Of a DNA stretch of 64,000 bases, positions 49,465-61,640 are shown piece after piece (within the stretch, counting starts at the first letter, position 1; each line of letters begins with the position of its first letter). The stretch lies in contig JAJEKV010000008.1 of the NCBI GenBank assembly GCA_021234155.1, positions 12,752,448 through 12,816,447 on the forward strand, written 5' to 3'. This stretch comes from Isoetes taiwanensis. Lineage: Eukaryota > Streptophyta > Lycopodiopsida > Isoetales > Isoetaceae. Both the position numbers and the translations under genes were made by a program. The notes under the pieces were generated by a model. That model did no database searches. It saw only the letters and a list, made by a program, of their open reading frames with translations, and was not told the DNA's origin.

Positions 49465-51589
49465 CTGCTTTCAGGTCTGTACAATTTATATGAAGAATAA
49501 TAAGAAATAAGAAACATGAAGAAAGAAATAAAAGTGGACTAGATTCTATCATCTACACATTACAGTAGAGTCATGAAAAGTGGACATGAAACGAATTTGC
49601 ATAATTTCATAACCCAAATACCTTTGTGCAGCCAGTACTGTTCTGGATTCGTGGTCACCGATTCTGCTCTGGAGGTAATCGAAACCAGCAGGTGGAGAGC
49701 CTACCCAAAATCCCTGCGCTGATGCCCCAAGAACCGCTGCTGCAGACCGCCCTTTTAGACCCCATATGATTTGAGTTCGCAGCCAGCTGTGCAGCGTGAT
49801 TTAAGGCACCGTCATCTTTACCGGCCACTAGGTCCATGTGAATACGGCTTGAGTCTTTTTGGGTCAGCATCGCGTCGTCCACGGCGCAAGAGCTGAGGTC
49901 CCAAAATACCTGTGGCTGAGGCAGCACGGATTCAGCTGCTCAAATCAGCACATAGAAAGTTTTGGTTCACATGCAAGACCAAAACTCAGGCCATGTCATT
50001 GATTCTAGGCAGCTGCTGGGAACAGGATTCAGCTGCTGGGCCTTCTCCATGTCAATGGCTGCTGTGATCTGCCCTTCAGCACGGGGCAGCAGGTATTCAG
50101 CCCCCGCAAAAAAAAAAAAAAATCTGCATGTGATCGCCATACATCTGTGTCTGCCGGATTTTGATCCTCCTTTTCCTATTTTTTGGGTGAGCTACCTATC
50201 ACCATGCACCCAAAAGTTCTGGATTAACACTGTGGTGCAGTGCCTTGCAGCATGCAGAACGAAGAGCAGACTCTCTGCTGAATACCGGAATAATTTCTGG
50301 ATTTAGAAATCTGAGCAATATTCTGACCATTTGTTAGAGAAGGTTCTTCTCCGATCTTTCATTGTTATAATAGGGCATAACATCTAACTATCTTGAATCG
50401 ACAAGATGATACGCAAAAAGCACCAGCAGCTAAATATTTGGGACTTTGAACATACTAGAAAAATAGATGTGTAATAATCTTGCACTGTTAGCATGCTGTT
50501 CCATGGCAGAAAGCATCCTACATCCAATATCCAGCATACCATATAGGCCTCAAATCTGCCTTGCAAAACCAACAGAGAAAAAAAACACTCTCAAGATCAG
50601 AACAATGCAAAACTTGATCCTGCGTTCTTTTTTTTCATTCTAGCCTATCTATGACTCTGCATATGCTGAAAATTTTTGCCTGCGTGTGTTCATATTCTTA
50701 ATATTTTCAACAAAAAGCCATGCCTCATTCTAACTTGTTTTCAGAGATCAAGAAAATGCTGCTCTGCTACATTGTGACATGTTTTCAGATTCCACGCCAC
50801 CTCTAACTTGTTTCATAGATTAGTGTAAATACAGAACATAAATCTCTAAATGAAAAGAATTTCAAGTACGTCTCTTCATATGCTCGTAAATTATGCCTGC
50901 AAATATTCTTATGTTAGACATACTATACAGAAGGCGTTTCACATTCCAACTTGTTTTCAGAAATTAATAAAAAGCCTGTTCTGCCAAGATACCATTGTTT
51001 TCAATCATCTATTTAGCATAAAGTCAGAGATCAGTATACTTAACCTGAAGCTCTAGAACCTGGAAAGGTTTTCTAACCGAAATTTTGCTCTAGGGCTGGA
51101 TTTCGTGCTGCAGAATTTCATAAACTGGTTGCAGAATGTTAATTAAGAAATTGGATACTTCTGAGGTGACATAAGATCTCTATTCATATGACCTAGCTTA
51201 CATATTTATCAGAAAGAGTCTATCTTCTTCTTATATATCTGGCATGTTTTGCACGACAGAAAAAGCTTGCAATTCCTAATCCATTCATCAGATTCTCTAG
51301 AAGACATTACTCTGGTATTTCAAAGCTTATTTTCTAGCATTTTGTACTACCTCTCCGGTGTCACGACCACGTTCCCGGCTCATTCAAGGATTTACTGGTT
51401 AATACAGGAAGTCATCTAGTTAATTTGTTTTAGGAAAACCCTTGCAAAACTCATGTCGAAATCCACTGTAAACTCCTCAAACTTGTCTGTGAGATGATCG
51501 AAACATAGAAATCCGCATTCTTCTTTCCTCCACAAATTTCCTTTCTTGCATCACCTCTATGGGCTATGGCGGCGGAATCCTCACGCTGC
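49465..51589. other. Flank of the Harbinger transposase and featureless DNA
   Basis: 49620-50110 holds repeated GGATTCAGCTGCTGGG-type words (49927-50040) and is probably the 5' part of the element. 50140-51590 is AT-rich without recognised features. Confidence 0.45.
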
Positions 51590-53577
51590 AACCATGTTCA
51601 GTTAGTCTCCACTACCTCATTTTTTTGCTTCTGCTTCGCATCATTTTCCTTCTGATCCGCCCCACTTACAAAATGCTCCCAAATGAGGCGTTGATCCTGG
51701 ATATCATGCAAACCCCTTAGATTGGCTTCTTGCCAGCCGCCCTTGCGAAACCAGGCCCGTAGACGAAACCAGCCCCCCCAGAAATTTGTGGCAGAAGGCC
51801 TGCCCTTGACCCGAATATGCAGACTCTGTTTTTTTTTCTCAGATGGTGGCTTTGCCAAAGAGCAAGAAAGTGGATGGCCTGCAAAGAGAAACAGGCAATA
51901 AATAGACAAATTATTAAAATTTGGAGGATTTACCTTCCAATTCATACTTTTCCCCTTTCTTTATTGCCTTCAGTGCACTGCTTCGATCAGCAAAATGAAA
52001 CAAAAATCTTTCTTTGTCTGCCCAGGTTTAGAAGCTGGCAAGACAACTTTTGAGATGTCACCATGATGCTCAAATAAACTCTTTAGTTGCTCTTCAGTAG
52101 CGGATTCTGATAAATTACAAACATAAACTGCCTGGACCTGTAAACCAGATTCCAAGTTTTATATAGTCCTTTTCAACGACACTAAACTGTACACACCTGA
52201 GCTAAGGCATTAACATTATCTGTCCCTGCCCATGGTTCTGCCCAACTCACTGTCGGAGTGGTTGCTTGCCAGCCGAAATGATGATCTCAACATTAACCTT
52301 CTAACATGGTCAGCACAAGCATGATTGTAGTATTCAGCAAATGCATATCCCCCATTCCTCAGGGGGAGTAATCCTGCACAGTCACAATCCTCAAAGCCCA
52401 TGTTCCTGCTTCCTCTTTCATGTTCAATAGCATGTTTAGTTACAGAGTGACAAGGAGCAAACCCACATAGTTACAGAGTAAACCCACAGACACTCAAAGC
52501 ATGTAATGAGCAAGACATAATCTATGATGTTATTCAACCTCATCCTAAGCTGCACACAATTTTTATATGGCTTTTTAAGTGGCATATCAACTTATACAAA
52601 GGAATTAGTGCTCATGGTATATATGAAGTAAATGAAGAAGATTGCAGGGTTGTAGAAAAAAATAGCAGCTTGAACACGGACTCTATAGCGTGTTTCAGGC
52701 GATCCACAGAAAATGGAGCTCAAATCTTCTTTGCAATAGCTTAAGTCAATTGTCTCTGAATTGACTTCCATGGCAAGTCTCTAGCCTCAAATGAGAAGTT
52801 TGAGATAGGAATACATTTCCATCAAGCTAATTCATGTGGACCAATAGAAGAACAATTACTCAATTACAAAAAGAGACAAAGGAATGTGATAGGTTCCAAG
52901 ACTCAGCACCTTATATAAAATCTCTTTCCTTTTCCATAAAAGTCTATGATGTTCGAAGGTCGTAAAGGGAACAGTAGGAAGAAGGAACAAGTGGAAAACA
53001 ATATACAAATTTGATGTAAATTTAGAAAAAGATGCACACTTAAACATACGAGCTACAATTCGTGCAATGTGTTTTTTATATTTTGCATAAACTAGTTTCT
53101 GATTATTTTTCACGCTCCACAAATTCACAATTTATGAAAACAGTTTCCTTATGCAAGCACAAAGGTAGACACTTTTCTAGACATACATTTCTATTCCAAG
53201 AAACCAATCAGAGAATCCAACCTAGCTCAAAGAAGTTGAAACACAATCAAGTCTTCATACACTAATTGCATACATCTGCATTTTCCATCCCAACGCATGA
53301 CTTGATTATAAATGCAGCCAATTCAAGAAAATGTTACATAGAATATTCTAATTTCAAACCTAGTCAGAAGCATATTTAACACCAAGTGACTGCCGACAGG
53401 CCATTATTACAAGATAAAAGGATTAACTAATACCTTTAGCAGTTCAACGCTTTCTACACCTGGCCCTTACTCAGCTAGGACCTTTTGGAGCTCAGGATCA
53501 TCCCAAGACTTCGAAATATTACCAATAAAAAGCCGATGTTTTGCTTGTGATTGAGAAAATTGAAGCTTTCTCCCCTA
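51590..53577 (-). pseudogene. hnRNP-R/Q-like (LIF2 family) RRM gene, decayed
   Basis: Minus-strand exons match plant LIF2-type proteins (three-RRM, chromatin- and RNA-associated). 53434-53577: KHRLFIGNISKSWDDPELQK, then an in-frame TAA where the family has a residue before GPGVESVELLK. 52199-52370: GGYAFAEYYNHACADHVRRL, then a one-base insertion before the conserved SWAEPWAGTDNVNALAQ-type segment. 51934-52137: VQAVYVCNLSESATEEQLKS, LFEHHGDISKVVLPASKPGQ, then missing bases before FADRSSALKA, with a GTAAAT donor. About 51640-51880: LAKPPSEKK and, in another frame, GGAGFVYGPGF. Introns are retained, so this is a duplicated rather than processed copy. The N-terminal exons are not seen, and the 5' side is interrupted by a PPR scrap and a LINE. 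Confidence 0.75.
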
Positions 53578-53689
53578 CAGAAAAATGTTTAAATAAAGTT
53601 ACTTTATTGTACGTAGAGACAAAGCGGGTAACCAAGTATAGAAAACAACCTTCAATTACTCAGATCCCTAGTGTCTCAATGGCTTTCTG

Positions 53690-53783
53690 TGCCCTCTCTC
53701 TTAAATTACAACGTAAGAACGTGGTATCATGGGCTACAATCATTGAAGCATATGCCCAGCATGATGATGGCCTTAAAGCTTTA
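53690..53783 (+). pseudogene. PPR repeat fragment
   Basis: The plus frame reads RKNVVSWATIIEAYAQHDDG then LKALE, a textbook PPR motif of the PLS type (K-N-V-V-S-W-x-x-I-I-x-A-Y-A-Q). It stops abruptly where the (AGAAT)n tail of the LINE begins (53783). Only one motif is present, so this is a scrap rather than a working RNA-binding protein. Confidence 0.7.
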
Positions 53784-54900
53784 GAATAGAATAGAATAGA
53801 ATAGAATAGAATAGAATAGATTTTTTATCGTCCACGGAGACCAATTGGCCTATGGGACCCAAACAAAAAGAGAGCAGCAAGCGTATTACTGTCATGATTA
53901 AAAAACCCTCGCCCCGAAGGGTTTTCGAGGGAAAAAACTTAGCGTAGAATAAGTATGTTGATATTTTGTACAATTGTATAGGACAATTCAATACTATCTC
54001 GGAGGACACTGGCGGTCCGTGCATCCATAAACCCACGGAGGTATGACCCCAACAAGCCCACTTGGGCCTTGGTATTCAATATACAGGTTGGCTAGGCACT
54101 AGTAAGCGAACATACGCTTTTCGGATATGGGCAAACAGAGGGGGCGGATCTAGAGGGCATGACATTCATCTTCAATGGCAGCCTGGTGGCAACACCATGA
54201 AGCCTCTCCTCCGTGCTTCCAGGAGTCCAGCATACGTCTCAATGCGGAGCGGTGTGCACCACGTGCGAATGGAAGCTATAAGTCTGCGCTTCTTCATGGG
54301 CAAATGGGTGTACAAATCTTGGTGTGGGCCTCGTGAGAGCCTAGGATTGACTTTAGCTGATAGTGTGTCGGGACTTGCGCGTCTTGTGAGCATCGCATCC
54401 CTAGAGCTTGCGAGGGAAAGTAGCATCTAGATATGACTTGATTGCATTGTGATTCTTCTTTTGTAAAATTACATGTACGCATCGTTTGCTCTGTGTACAT
54501 CCCAACATGAGAACCTCGAGCTTGCTTGTCCTTCTAGTAGACTTTGAGGCGTTAAGGGACCCATTGCTACGACCAAAGCAAGGTTGGGCAAATGTGTATC
54601 ACCCATAGCGACCACCTTCTTGAAGTAAATAATATGGCATTCCAATGCAGCCCGTTGAAGGGGTAGAAAACCTATCTCCTGGAGTAGGATCTGGTATGGA
54701 ACTATGGACTTTACCCCAAGGGCTCGTGCCAAGAAGGCTTTCTGCACCTGCTCGAGATCATTCCAGGTGGTGAGGGATATCCTTTGGACCCACACTTCTT
54801 CCCTATACAGGAGGACCGGCTCGACCAAGGCCCTAAACAAGTGTGACTGCCAGGCATACAACTCTGCCTTCTGGTTGTTGTTCTACATGACATATAGTGC
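53783..54900 (-). mobile_element. LINE 3' part with (TCTAT)n tail
   Basis: The minus frame 54469-54861 matches the C-terminal region of LINE ORF2 (LFRALVEPVLLYREEVWVQR; TWNDLEQVQKAFLARALGVK; LLQEIGFLPLQRAALECHII). A frame at 54172-54426 continues with the pre-zinc-knuckle region (LYTHLPMKKRRLIASIRTWC; PLRIETYAGLLEARRRGF), then a broken Cys/His motif, a 3' UTR of about 350 bp, and a tail of about 8 TCTAT units (53783-53822 on plus). The last 110 bp match the plus-strand element at 19160-19407. 5'-truncated; no clear target duplication. Confidence 0.8.
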
Positions 54901-55449
54901 TTTCCAACCTGCCGTGATAGAATATTTTCCGAGAATACAACTATTAGAAGGTGACAATTAGAAAATTAAAACTACATAGAAAAATTCGATGTCTATGCAT
55001 GTCATTATCTAATTTTTACAATTTGCAATATGTTTTTTCAATAGGAACTTTATTTGATTTGCATGTTATAACTTTAGACTAGGGTCTACGTTTTTAGTTG
55101 CTTTCAAAAACGGCTTGGCGGCACCTAGCAGCTTGGCTTGGCCGGAATGGCCCAAGAAAGCCAAAATGCAAAAATGGAAAAGGTTTAGGGTTTCCCCTTT
55201 CGTTCCTGTTACATGACCTTTTAGGTTTAGATTAGAAGGGACCAATGGAGCTTTGCCATTTGGCAAAGGGGTCTAATTGCATATGTTTAATATACATATG
55301 CAACATACGAGGTTGCCCCTTAGGCGCAACTTTTTACAGCTCTCAAGTACTTGTCATGGTGACATGCGGCGTGGCGCGGCAATATAATATACGATTGGAT
55401 TGTATATTGGGACGTCACATCCATCGCCTTACATATTATTGTAGAGACC

Positions 55450-58150
55450 TAGAGTGATGTGTTTTCTTATATGGTTCTTTTGCTATATTAGTTGTTACAA
55501 TTGCATGTTGGTGGTACTGCATTTGACAATCTAATGTACTGGCTGTTTGCCTCGTTTGGATAAACTATACGACATTTAGTCCTCATTATTTTTTTGGTAC
55601 ATATGCTGCTCCTTGCAATACGAGCAGGATCTCAAAATATTTAAGCTATCTCCTCTAGCCTTCTACTTTCTGCTCTAGACAACCAAACATTTCAATGTCA
55701 GTTCATTTTATGTACAATATACTTGAATAGCAACTCCTTGATTCTAGGATCATTTCCTGTTTGATTTCTTGTCTGAGCTCTTGTTAAACCTTTTGTAAAG
55801 TGCTTCAGCTCAAGGTTTTATTGACAGCTAAGATGAAATTAAGTTTGTCTATCTATGCTGCATTTAACCGACTCTTCCCCGGCTTTAGACTTATAAGATT
55901 GTGCTGCCACTTTAGTGTTTGCTAGATTAGTACAAAATGCATGTGTATGCTGCTTCTTCATGTCTCCATTCTTGTTTTGAAACATGCACAAACTATACTC
56001 TTGGAATTTCTACAAAGTTTAGGCAATTGTCAAGGGTTCAAGCAGTGCAACTACAACTTCTGCATCTGAGTCTGATTGAAATACCTTTGGCTTGCATGTG
56101 CTGCAAACTTGCTTTGAAATACTTATTGTTGTTCGGGTCTTGAGGATGCAGCTACACTATTGTATTAAGTAGGTACCTGATCCCCTAGTTATGTATATGA
56201 TTTTAAAGCCATGTTTTATTGTTGGTAGAATATCACGTGGTTGTGTTGACGCTTCTCCGGATGTTCTTGCTAAGCATGTACAAACTTTCACTCTTGAGAT
56301 ATCTTCTAATTTTACGCGACTATTACCAAAAGTTGCAAGCAATGCAACTATTCTAGCCATTGTAGTAATCTTATTCCTTCTACAGATTTGCAAGGTTGGC
56401 ACAAATTTTAAGAATATCAAATGTAGTAGATTTGTGTGATAGAAAACTCTAGTGGAACACATCACCCTTGTATTGTGTTAAAACATCCTACAGGCATTGT
56501 TCATATTTCCACATCATATTGTTCAGACTTCCACATTGTAGATATGTTTGTGTGCTACTCTCCAAAACCTTAAACTACATCTGTCTTTATACATATTTTT
56601 TTACAAAGGTGTTCAAGTATTGGTACCTTGGACCTTCCTTATTTGCTATGAGTAAAATATGTATAGCTTCAAACCTCTATGGTATTGGGCCCATCTATTA
56701 TCATACCAAATTGCATATGTTTGTTGCCCGATTTCTTGCTTCAAATTACATGAAGGCACGCACAAATTTCCTTTGTTGGGATATCTGCAATTTTATTGCC
56801 ACTCCCAAGGATCGCAAGCGGTGCAACTTATGTTTGATTGTATATCATTGTTGCAACAATTGAATAGCCTGTTTGAAATAGTTATCGTGCAATATTGTAA
56901 TTGTATTTGATTATCAAATAATCCTCAGACATAGCATTTATTGTCCATCTCCCATTATGGATATGGCTATTTCTTCCCTTTGAAAGGATGCCAAACTATA
57001 GGATATACACTAATTAGTCAAATTATGTCAAATTGTTGCTGTTGAACACCCTTCAGCTGCATAATCAAATGCCTAATTTTTAATATGCTATTGCTTATAC
57101 ATAACCATGAATGTAAACGAGAGTGATTTGGGCATTTTCTAAATCCTTAACCATATCAGACAATAAAGGTATATGTCCGACAGTGGTATAGATCTGCTGA
57201 TCATCTACGAGATTTGCAGTTTCGGCACAAATTCCATGAATTTCAAACAAAGTGAACTTTTTGTATGTATGTTTTCCCTCATGTCATTATACAGCCTTTT
57301 AGCAGTTTGATGATGCCCTTCACAAACACATGCTTCCATCAGGAACTTCTAGGTGAACACATCTCTCTTGTATTCTGTTATACATCCATGCAGCGTTGTT
57401 CGGACTTCCACATAAGTTGTACATCTTGGTAAGAGCATTTCTTTTTGGTAAGAACATTTTTTATTCAAACATCAAATTCGAATCCAAGGTAAAGAATGTG
57501 AACTTGGACCATTTCTCTTTTCAAAAGGGTTTGTTGGATAGGTACATCATGCAATATGGTTAAAGAGGCTACATAGATTGGAAGCATCCCTTGGCATTCT
57601 AACTTGCTACATTCCAGTCAGGCATTTTGTCAAAAATCTCCCCTGATTTTAAGCCATTGATAGTCATCTAGAGCAGCTACAAGAACATTTGACCGCAACC
57701 ATTTCTTGATGGTCTTATAATTTAATTCTGAGTCGTAGTAGAGTGATCTGGATATTTATACGACTCTTTTGCTATATTAGCTCTTAACATGTGCATGTTG
57801 CTGGTACTGCATTCGTTTGTTCGCCTCGTTTGAATAATCTACATGTTTTTAGTCCTAATTGTTTTTTGTATATATGGTGCAATCATTTTGGACCTTGACA
57901 TATGAGCAATTTTTCAAACCTTTAAGCTATTTCCTCTAGCCTTTTTACTTTCTGCTCTAGATAGCTCACTACTTCAGTGCCAGTGTGTATAATAAACAAT
58001 ATATACTCCAGATCATTTCTTGCCTGGCTTCCTGTCTGATGCTTTCCAAAGTGCATCAGCTCAAGGTTTTATTGGAGGTGAAACTTATAAAGTCATCTAT
58101 GCTATGAGATTTATAAGGTTTTATTGCCCTTTTACTTGTTTACTATCTCT
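55450..58150. repeat. Old dispersed duplication and diverged internal repeats
   Basis: Block 55450-55890 is a diverged direct copy of 57735-58150 (shared: TTTTGCTATATTAG, GGTACTGCATT, GCCTCGTTTG, TCCTCTAGCC, ACTTTCTGCTCTAGA). Between them, three diverged pieces (about 55975-56160, 56270-56480, 56750-56880) share words such as GCAAGCxxTGCAACT and TTGAAATA. Some pieces read as open frames (55937-56143, 56191-56439, 56659-56910), which hints at repeated exons of an old gene, but I do not recognise a family. Confidence 0.6.
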
Positions 58151-58710
58151 ATCAAAAATACCTACTCCCCCAACTCATTCAAAAAAATAGGATTTCGTTA
58201 TATTCATATTCATCCACCTTCCACCTTTGCTAGGACACAATGATAAAAGACTGAACATTTGTCTATCCAATCGTAGGGTGGTTCTGCAACTACTCCCTAA
58301 AATGATTATGCGTTATTTGTATCCCAATTGCTGCTATGATAGAATATTTTTTTGCATAAATATGTGTAGGTACAATTATTGATGCATGTCTGATGGTATG
58401 TAGAATTTAGAGTGCCGAGGTCTCCATGATGTGGTTTTAACTAGGTGCAGGTTCAATTGCTTTAGATTAGATTCAAAATGCAGAAGAGGTAACATAACAA
58501 TCCACAATCTATAAGGTTTTTTTTACTATGTGTATATTTTGTTTCTTTTTCCAACATAACAATGTCTTAATAGATGGGCATCAATTAGACTATAAAAGTC
58601 ACATAATGAACTCAAGAAATCCTAAAGTATTGGCTCCAAAAATATCACCTACTGCAGAAAAATATCACCCATTGTTTGAAGATTGCTTTCGATTCTATGC
58701 ATCAGGGAAA

Positions 58711-59163
58711 TGTAACGTTTCTAATCGACATGCCCGTAACCAACTGGGCAAAACCGTCTAGACGTTTATAAGTAGTCGCTTCTACCCCTGGGGAGCGCCT
58801 CACATTCAAGGATCAAATACTTGAGGGTCTACCATGGGCATTCATGGTCTCTCCCACTAGAACTATGCTCGTCCTCGAGCATCCAAGTTATACCATGTTA
58901 TGTTTATATCATACTATGTCACAATGATAACCAAGTCTTTGCAAATTACCCATGCATATAGGCACCCATGGAGACTTGAACTCGAGACCTGCTTTGATAC
59001 CAAGCATAGCGTTCCCTAACCGACATGCCTTTAACCAACTAGGTAAAACCATCTAGATGTTTATGAATAGTCGCTTCTACCCATTTATGCCAGTGTCTCG
59101 GGAACGCCCCATAGGCACATTCAAGGATTGAATACTCGAGCGGTCTACCATAGGCCCGTTACA
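58711..59163 (-). mobile_element. TRIM (miniature LTR retrotransposon), 453 bp, complete
   Basis: Left LTR 58711-58844 and right LTR 59005-59163 are diverged direct repeats (shared TAAGTAGTCGCTTCTACCC-like and TCAAGGAT, GGTCTACCAT). The outer ends are perfect inverted heptamers TGTAACG and CGTTACA. A 5-bp target duplication GGAAA lies at 58706-58710 and 59164-59168. The internal 160 bp contain a minus-strand primer binding site TGGTATCAAAGC (58991-59002) next to the right LTR and a purine-rich GTGGGAGAGA next to the left LTR. There is no coding capacity; it would be moved by an autonomous element's proteins. Confidence 0.92.
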
Positions 59164-59168
59164 GGAAA

Positions 59169-60307
59169 CTGATTGAATGATTTCACGCTATTGCTCTGTT
59201 AAAATTTCTACTAGAGTTTGAATCTTTGCACAAAAAAAAAAAAAATAGTTCAAAGGTAAAATTTGCAGACCAAATATTGGAAACCCTTGCTGGTTTACAT
59301 CTTCATTTTTCCCTTTGCATATGTATCTGCCATAGCCAAGCTTACGCTTTATTGCAGGGTTTGATTTTGAGATATTATTTGGCCCTCAAATCGTCAGCGG
59401 CTTATTCTTAGCCATGGCCATTTTGCCAGAGGAATCCCTGTGAAGCCATTGCCAAAACCTGAGAATTCCTGAAGACAAGAAGCTCGGTTGACAATTTTGA
59501 ACCATACGTCTTAATTGCCGCAGACCATGTTCTTTGTCAGAAATGTTCTAATTCGGTGGTCTTGAGCTATTCCGACTCTCACTCCTCTGCTAGAAGGATC
59601 TGGCACAGATTCAAGCGTCCACTTTGCATAAATTGCAAGGCGATTTGCCTCTGCAATGATTTAGGCAGTTTGTTTGTATATCAAACTGTGCTCTCCTTTT
59701 GTTACACTATGCTCTATTTTGCTCTGCATGGTAAATCATCAAACACAAATAGCGCCCTACGGGCCTTTGGGTCAGGCTTTAAGATCTATTACGCAACCCA
59801 GAATGTTTATTGGGTACCCTGATTCTGGGTGACGGGTTTAACCAGTCGCCTTAAAATTTTTACTTGATAATTAAAGTGTTTGAAATTCTTTTGCACAGTT
59901 TTTAATAAAGGTCATAACAGTCTTTGAGTACATTTTTTTTCAACATACATATTCATGAAAGAGGCACACATGTTTTTTAAGCATACATATTTTTCACACA
60001 AAGAGAATCTTCACTCAAAGCTTTTAGCACAATTACTAGAAGTTTTCAAAGTTCGGATTTCATTACTCAAAGTTCAGCTTTCAGCTTTTAAAGTTTTCAA
60101 AGTTCGGCACAATTAGTCAAAGCTTTCAGCACAATTACTAGAAGTTTTCTCCAGTATAACACTCAAGGTTCCAATACCAAAAACAGTGAAGAAAAAAAAA
60201 ATTGCGCAGTGAAAGTAAAAAGCACACTGAAGTTTTTCAATGAGTTAAAGTTCAGCGGATTCAACACCACTTTCCAAATTCTAGAACCATAGGATGCATC
60301 ACCTCCT
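59169..60307. other. Mostly featureless; local repeats near 60 kb
   Basis: No gene recognised. About 60015-60150 holds short tandem and mixed repeats built from CAAAGCTTT, AGCACAATTACTAGAAGTTTT and AAAGTTC. These may be subterminal sequence of a transposon. Confidence 0.5.
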
Positions 60308-60660
60308 CACTACAAGGGATCGTCGACCTTGAACGACGTCTGCACATTGATAAACGACGCCTTAACATCTATGAGCAGCGATAACGCCGTTAAACGATGT
60401 TAACGCCGTTGAACGACGCGGAATCTGTCGACGGCGTGTCCGGTCGGCCGTGGCGGGCTCTGGTGTTGTTGCCAAAGGTGGCGACTGCGTGTCATGACTG
60501 CGCCGGCGAATCATCGTTCAACGACGCAGGCCACGCTGACGTGTCATGTCGGAAACTGCGGCTGGCTTCGCTTCCACGACGGGCGCTGCGTGTCATGACC
60601 GTCGTGAGACGTCGAACGACGCCGCATTTAGTCGGCGTGTCGCGTCGGGTTTGATGAAAC
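60308..60660 (+). mobile_element. CACTA-like transposon end with CGACGC subterminal repeats
   Basis: CACTACAAGGG at 60308-60318 matches the CACTA family's terminal CACTACAAGAAA type. Directly inside it, AACGACG(C/T) recurs at least five times (60332, 60353, 60412, 60519, 60614), along with three copies of CGTGTCATG. This is the clustered short-repeat structure expected of CACTA ends. It is much more CpG-rich than its surroundings. The opposite end was not found, so it is probably truncated or solo. Confidence 0.55.
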
Positions 60661-61149
60661 AAATGAAGTTGCCTTAGTCACAATAACAATCTAGATAATG
60701 ATTTCAATATATCTCCTTCAAAACCAATTAAACTTTGCTTAAACAATTATGTAACTAGAACCATAAGCCAAATATTTGAATGTTACTGTTCATAAGGGTA
60801 TTGACCCACTTACTGTAGTTTAGTTGACTCAAAACCTTCAGGGCCCAACACGAACTTAGATCCAACTTTGAATGATGTTACAAGACTGAATTTGTGCCGA
60901 ATTTCACCGTGCCATTATATTCAAGGTCCGAGTATTATATCTGAGAGCAATCCCTGGCTTCGATCAGCGGTTAACCGTTAGGATAGGCCAAATGAAATGA
61001 GTTGGCCTTATTTAAATGGTTTTGGCTCCATTTCAGTAGCCACGACCTTCTCATCAACTTTAGAAATATTTTAATATACAATAATGGTTGGATAACCATT
61101 GAATAATTTACTCACATGTAGACCTAGGTTTGTGAATCATAACCACCTA

Positions 61150-61640
61150 GGTTAATAAAACTGTGAGTGCATGCATACCTTTATATGCTCCAATATATGA
61201 TGAACAACTTGTCAATTCCAACACTCCTCCTTCATCATATATTCTCGTGATTTTCCTGATCATTGCTTAATGTAAAGTTTCAGCAAACTGAACTGTCTTC
61301 TTAACTGAATATGCAGTGCATGTATTTCCTGTAACATTCATAGACTCTCTGAACTTGATAAACTTATTTTCAACAAGAGCCTTAGTGAATATATCTGCTG
61401 TTTGATTTGCTGTATTGATATAAGTCATTTGAATATTCCCTTTTGCAGCTAAATTTCTTATGAAATGAATGTTTAACTCAATATGTTTGGTCCTCTCATG
61501 ATCAACTGGATTTTTGACAATAGCCATGCAGCTTTGGCTGTCAGTACAAATCTGAGTGGGATTTTCTTGCAAACAGTCTAACTCATTAAGTAGCCTTCTT
61601 GACCAAGCAATTTCCTTAGCAACTAATGATGCGTGTTGAC
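61150..61640 (-). mobile_element. Ty1/Copia remnant: end of pol, PPT and LTR start
   Basis: The minus frame 61267-61629 reads LVAKEIAWSRRLLNELDCLQ, ICTDSQSCMAIVKNPVDHER, TKHIELNIHFIRNLAAKGNI and TADIFTKAL, the RNase H C-terminal end of Copia pol (conserved D in TDSQS). Its stop is followed by a purine tract ATGAAGGAGGAG (plus 61224-61235) and the LTR opening TGTTGGAATTGAC (downward from 61223). The element is cut off at about 61635, where the LINE sequence begins. The LTR's far end was not located. Confidence 0.85.

Larger units (their letters stand above)
44771..50138. mobile_element. Candidate PIF/Harbinger transposon with Myb-like and transposase genes
   Basis: Two genes typical of an autonomous PIF/Harbinger element face each other: a Myb/SANT-like gene at 45139 (plus) and a DDE transposase at 49464 (minus). 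Outside them lies an imperfect inverted repeat. The left end, GGGCATTCACATGGGATTTT (44771-44790), pairs with GGCGATCACATGCAGATTTT on the minus strand ending at 50138. Flanking trinucleotides are CTA and ATA, close to but not the TTA/TAA duplication usual for the family, so the boundaries are tentative. A foldback element (copy B) and a small tandem array are nested between the genes. Confidence 0.5.
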
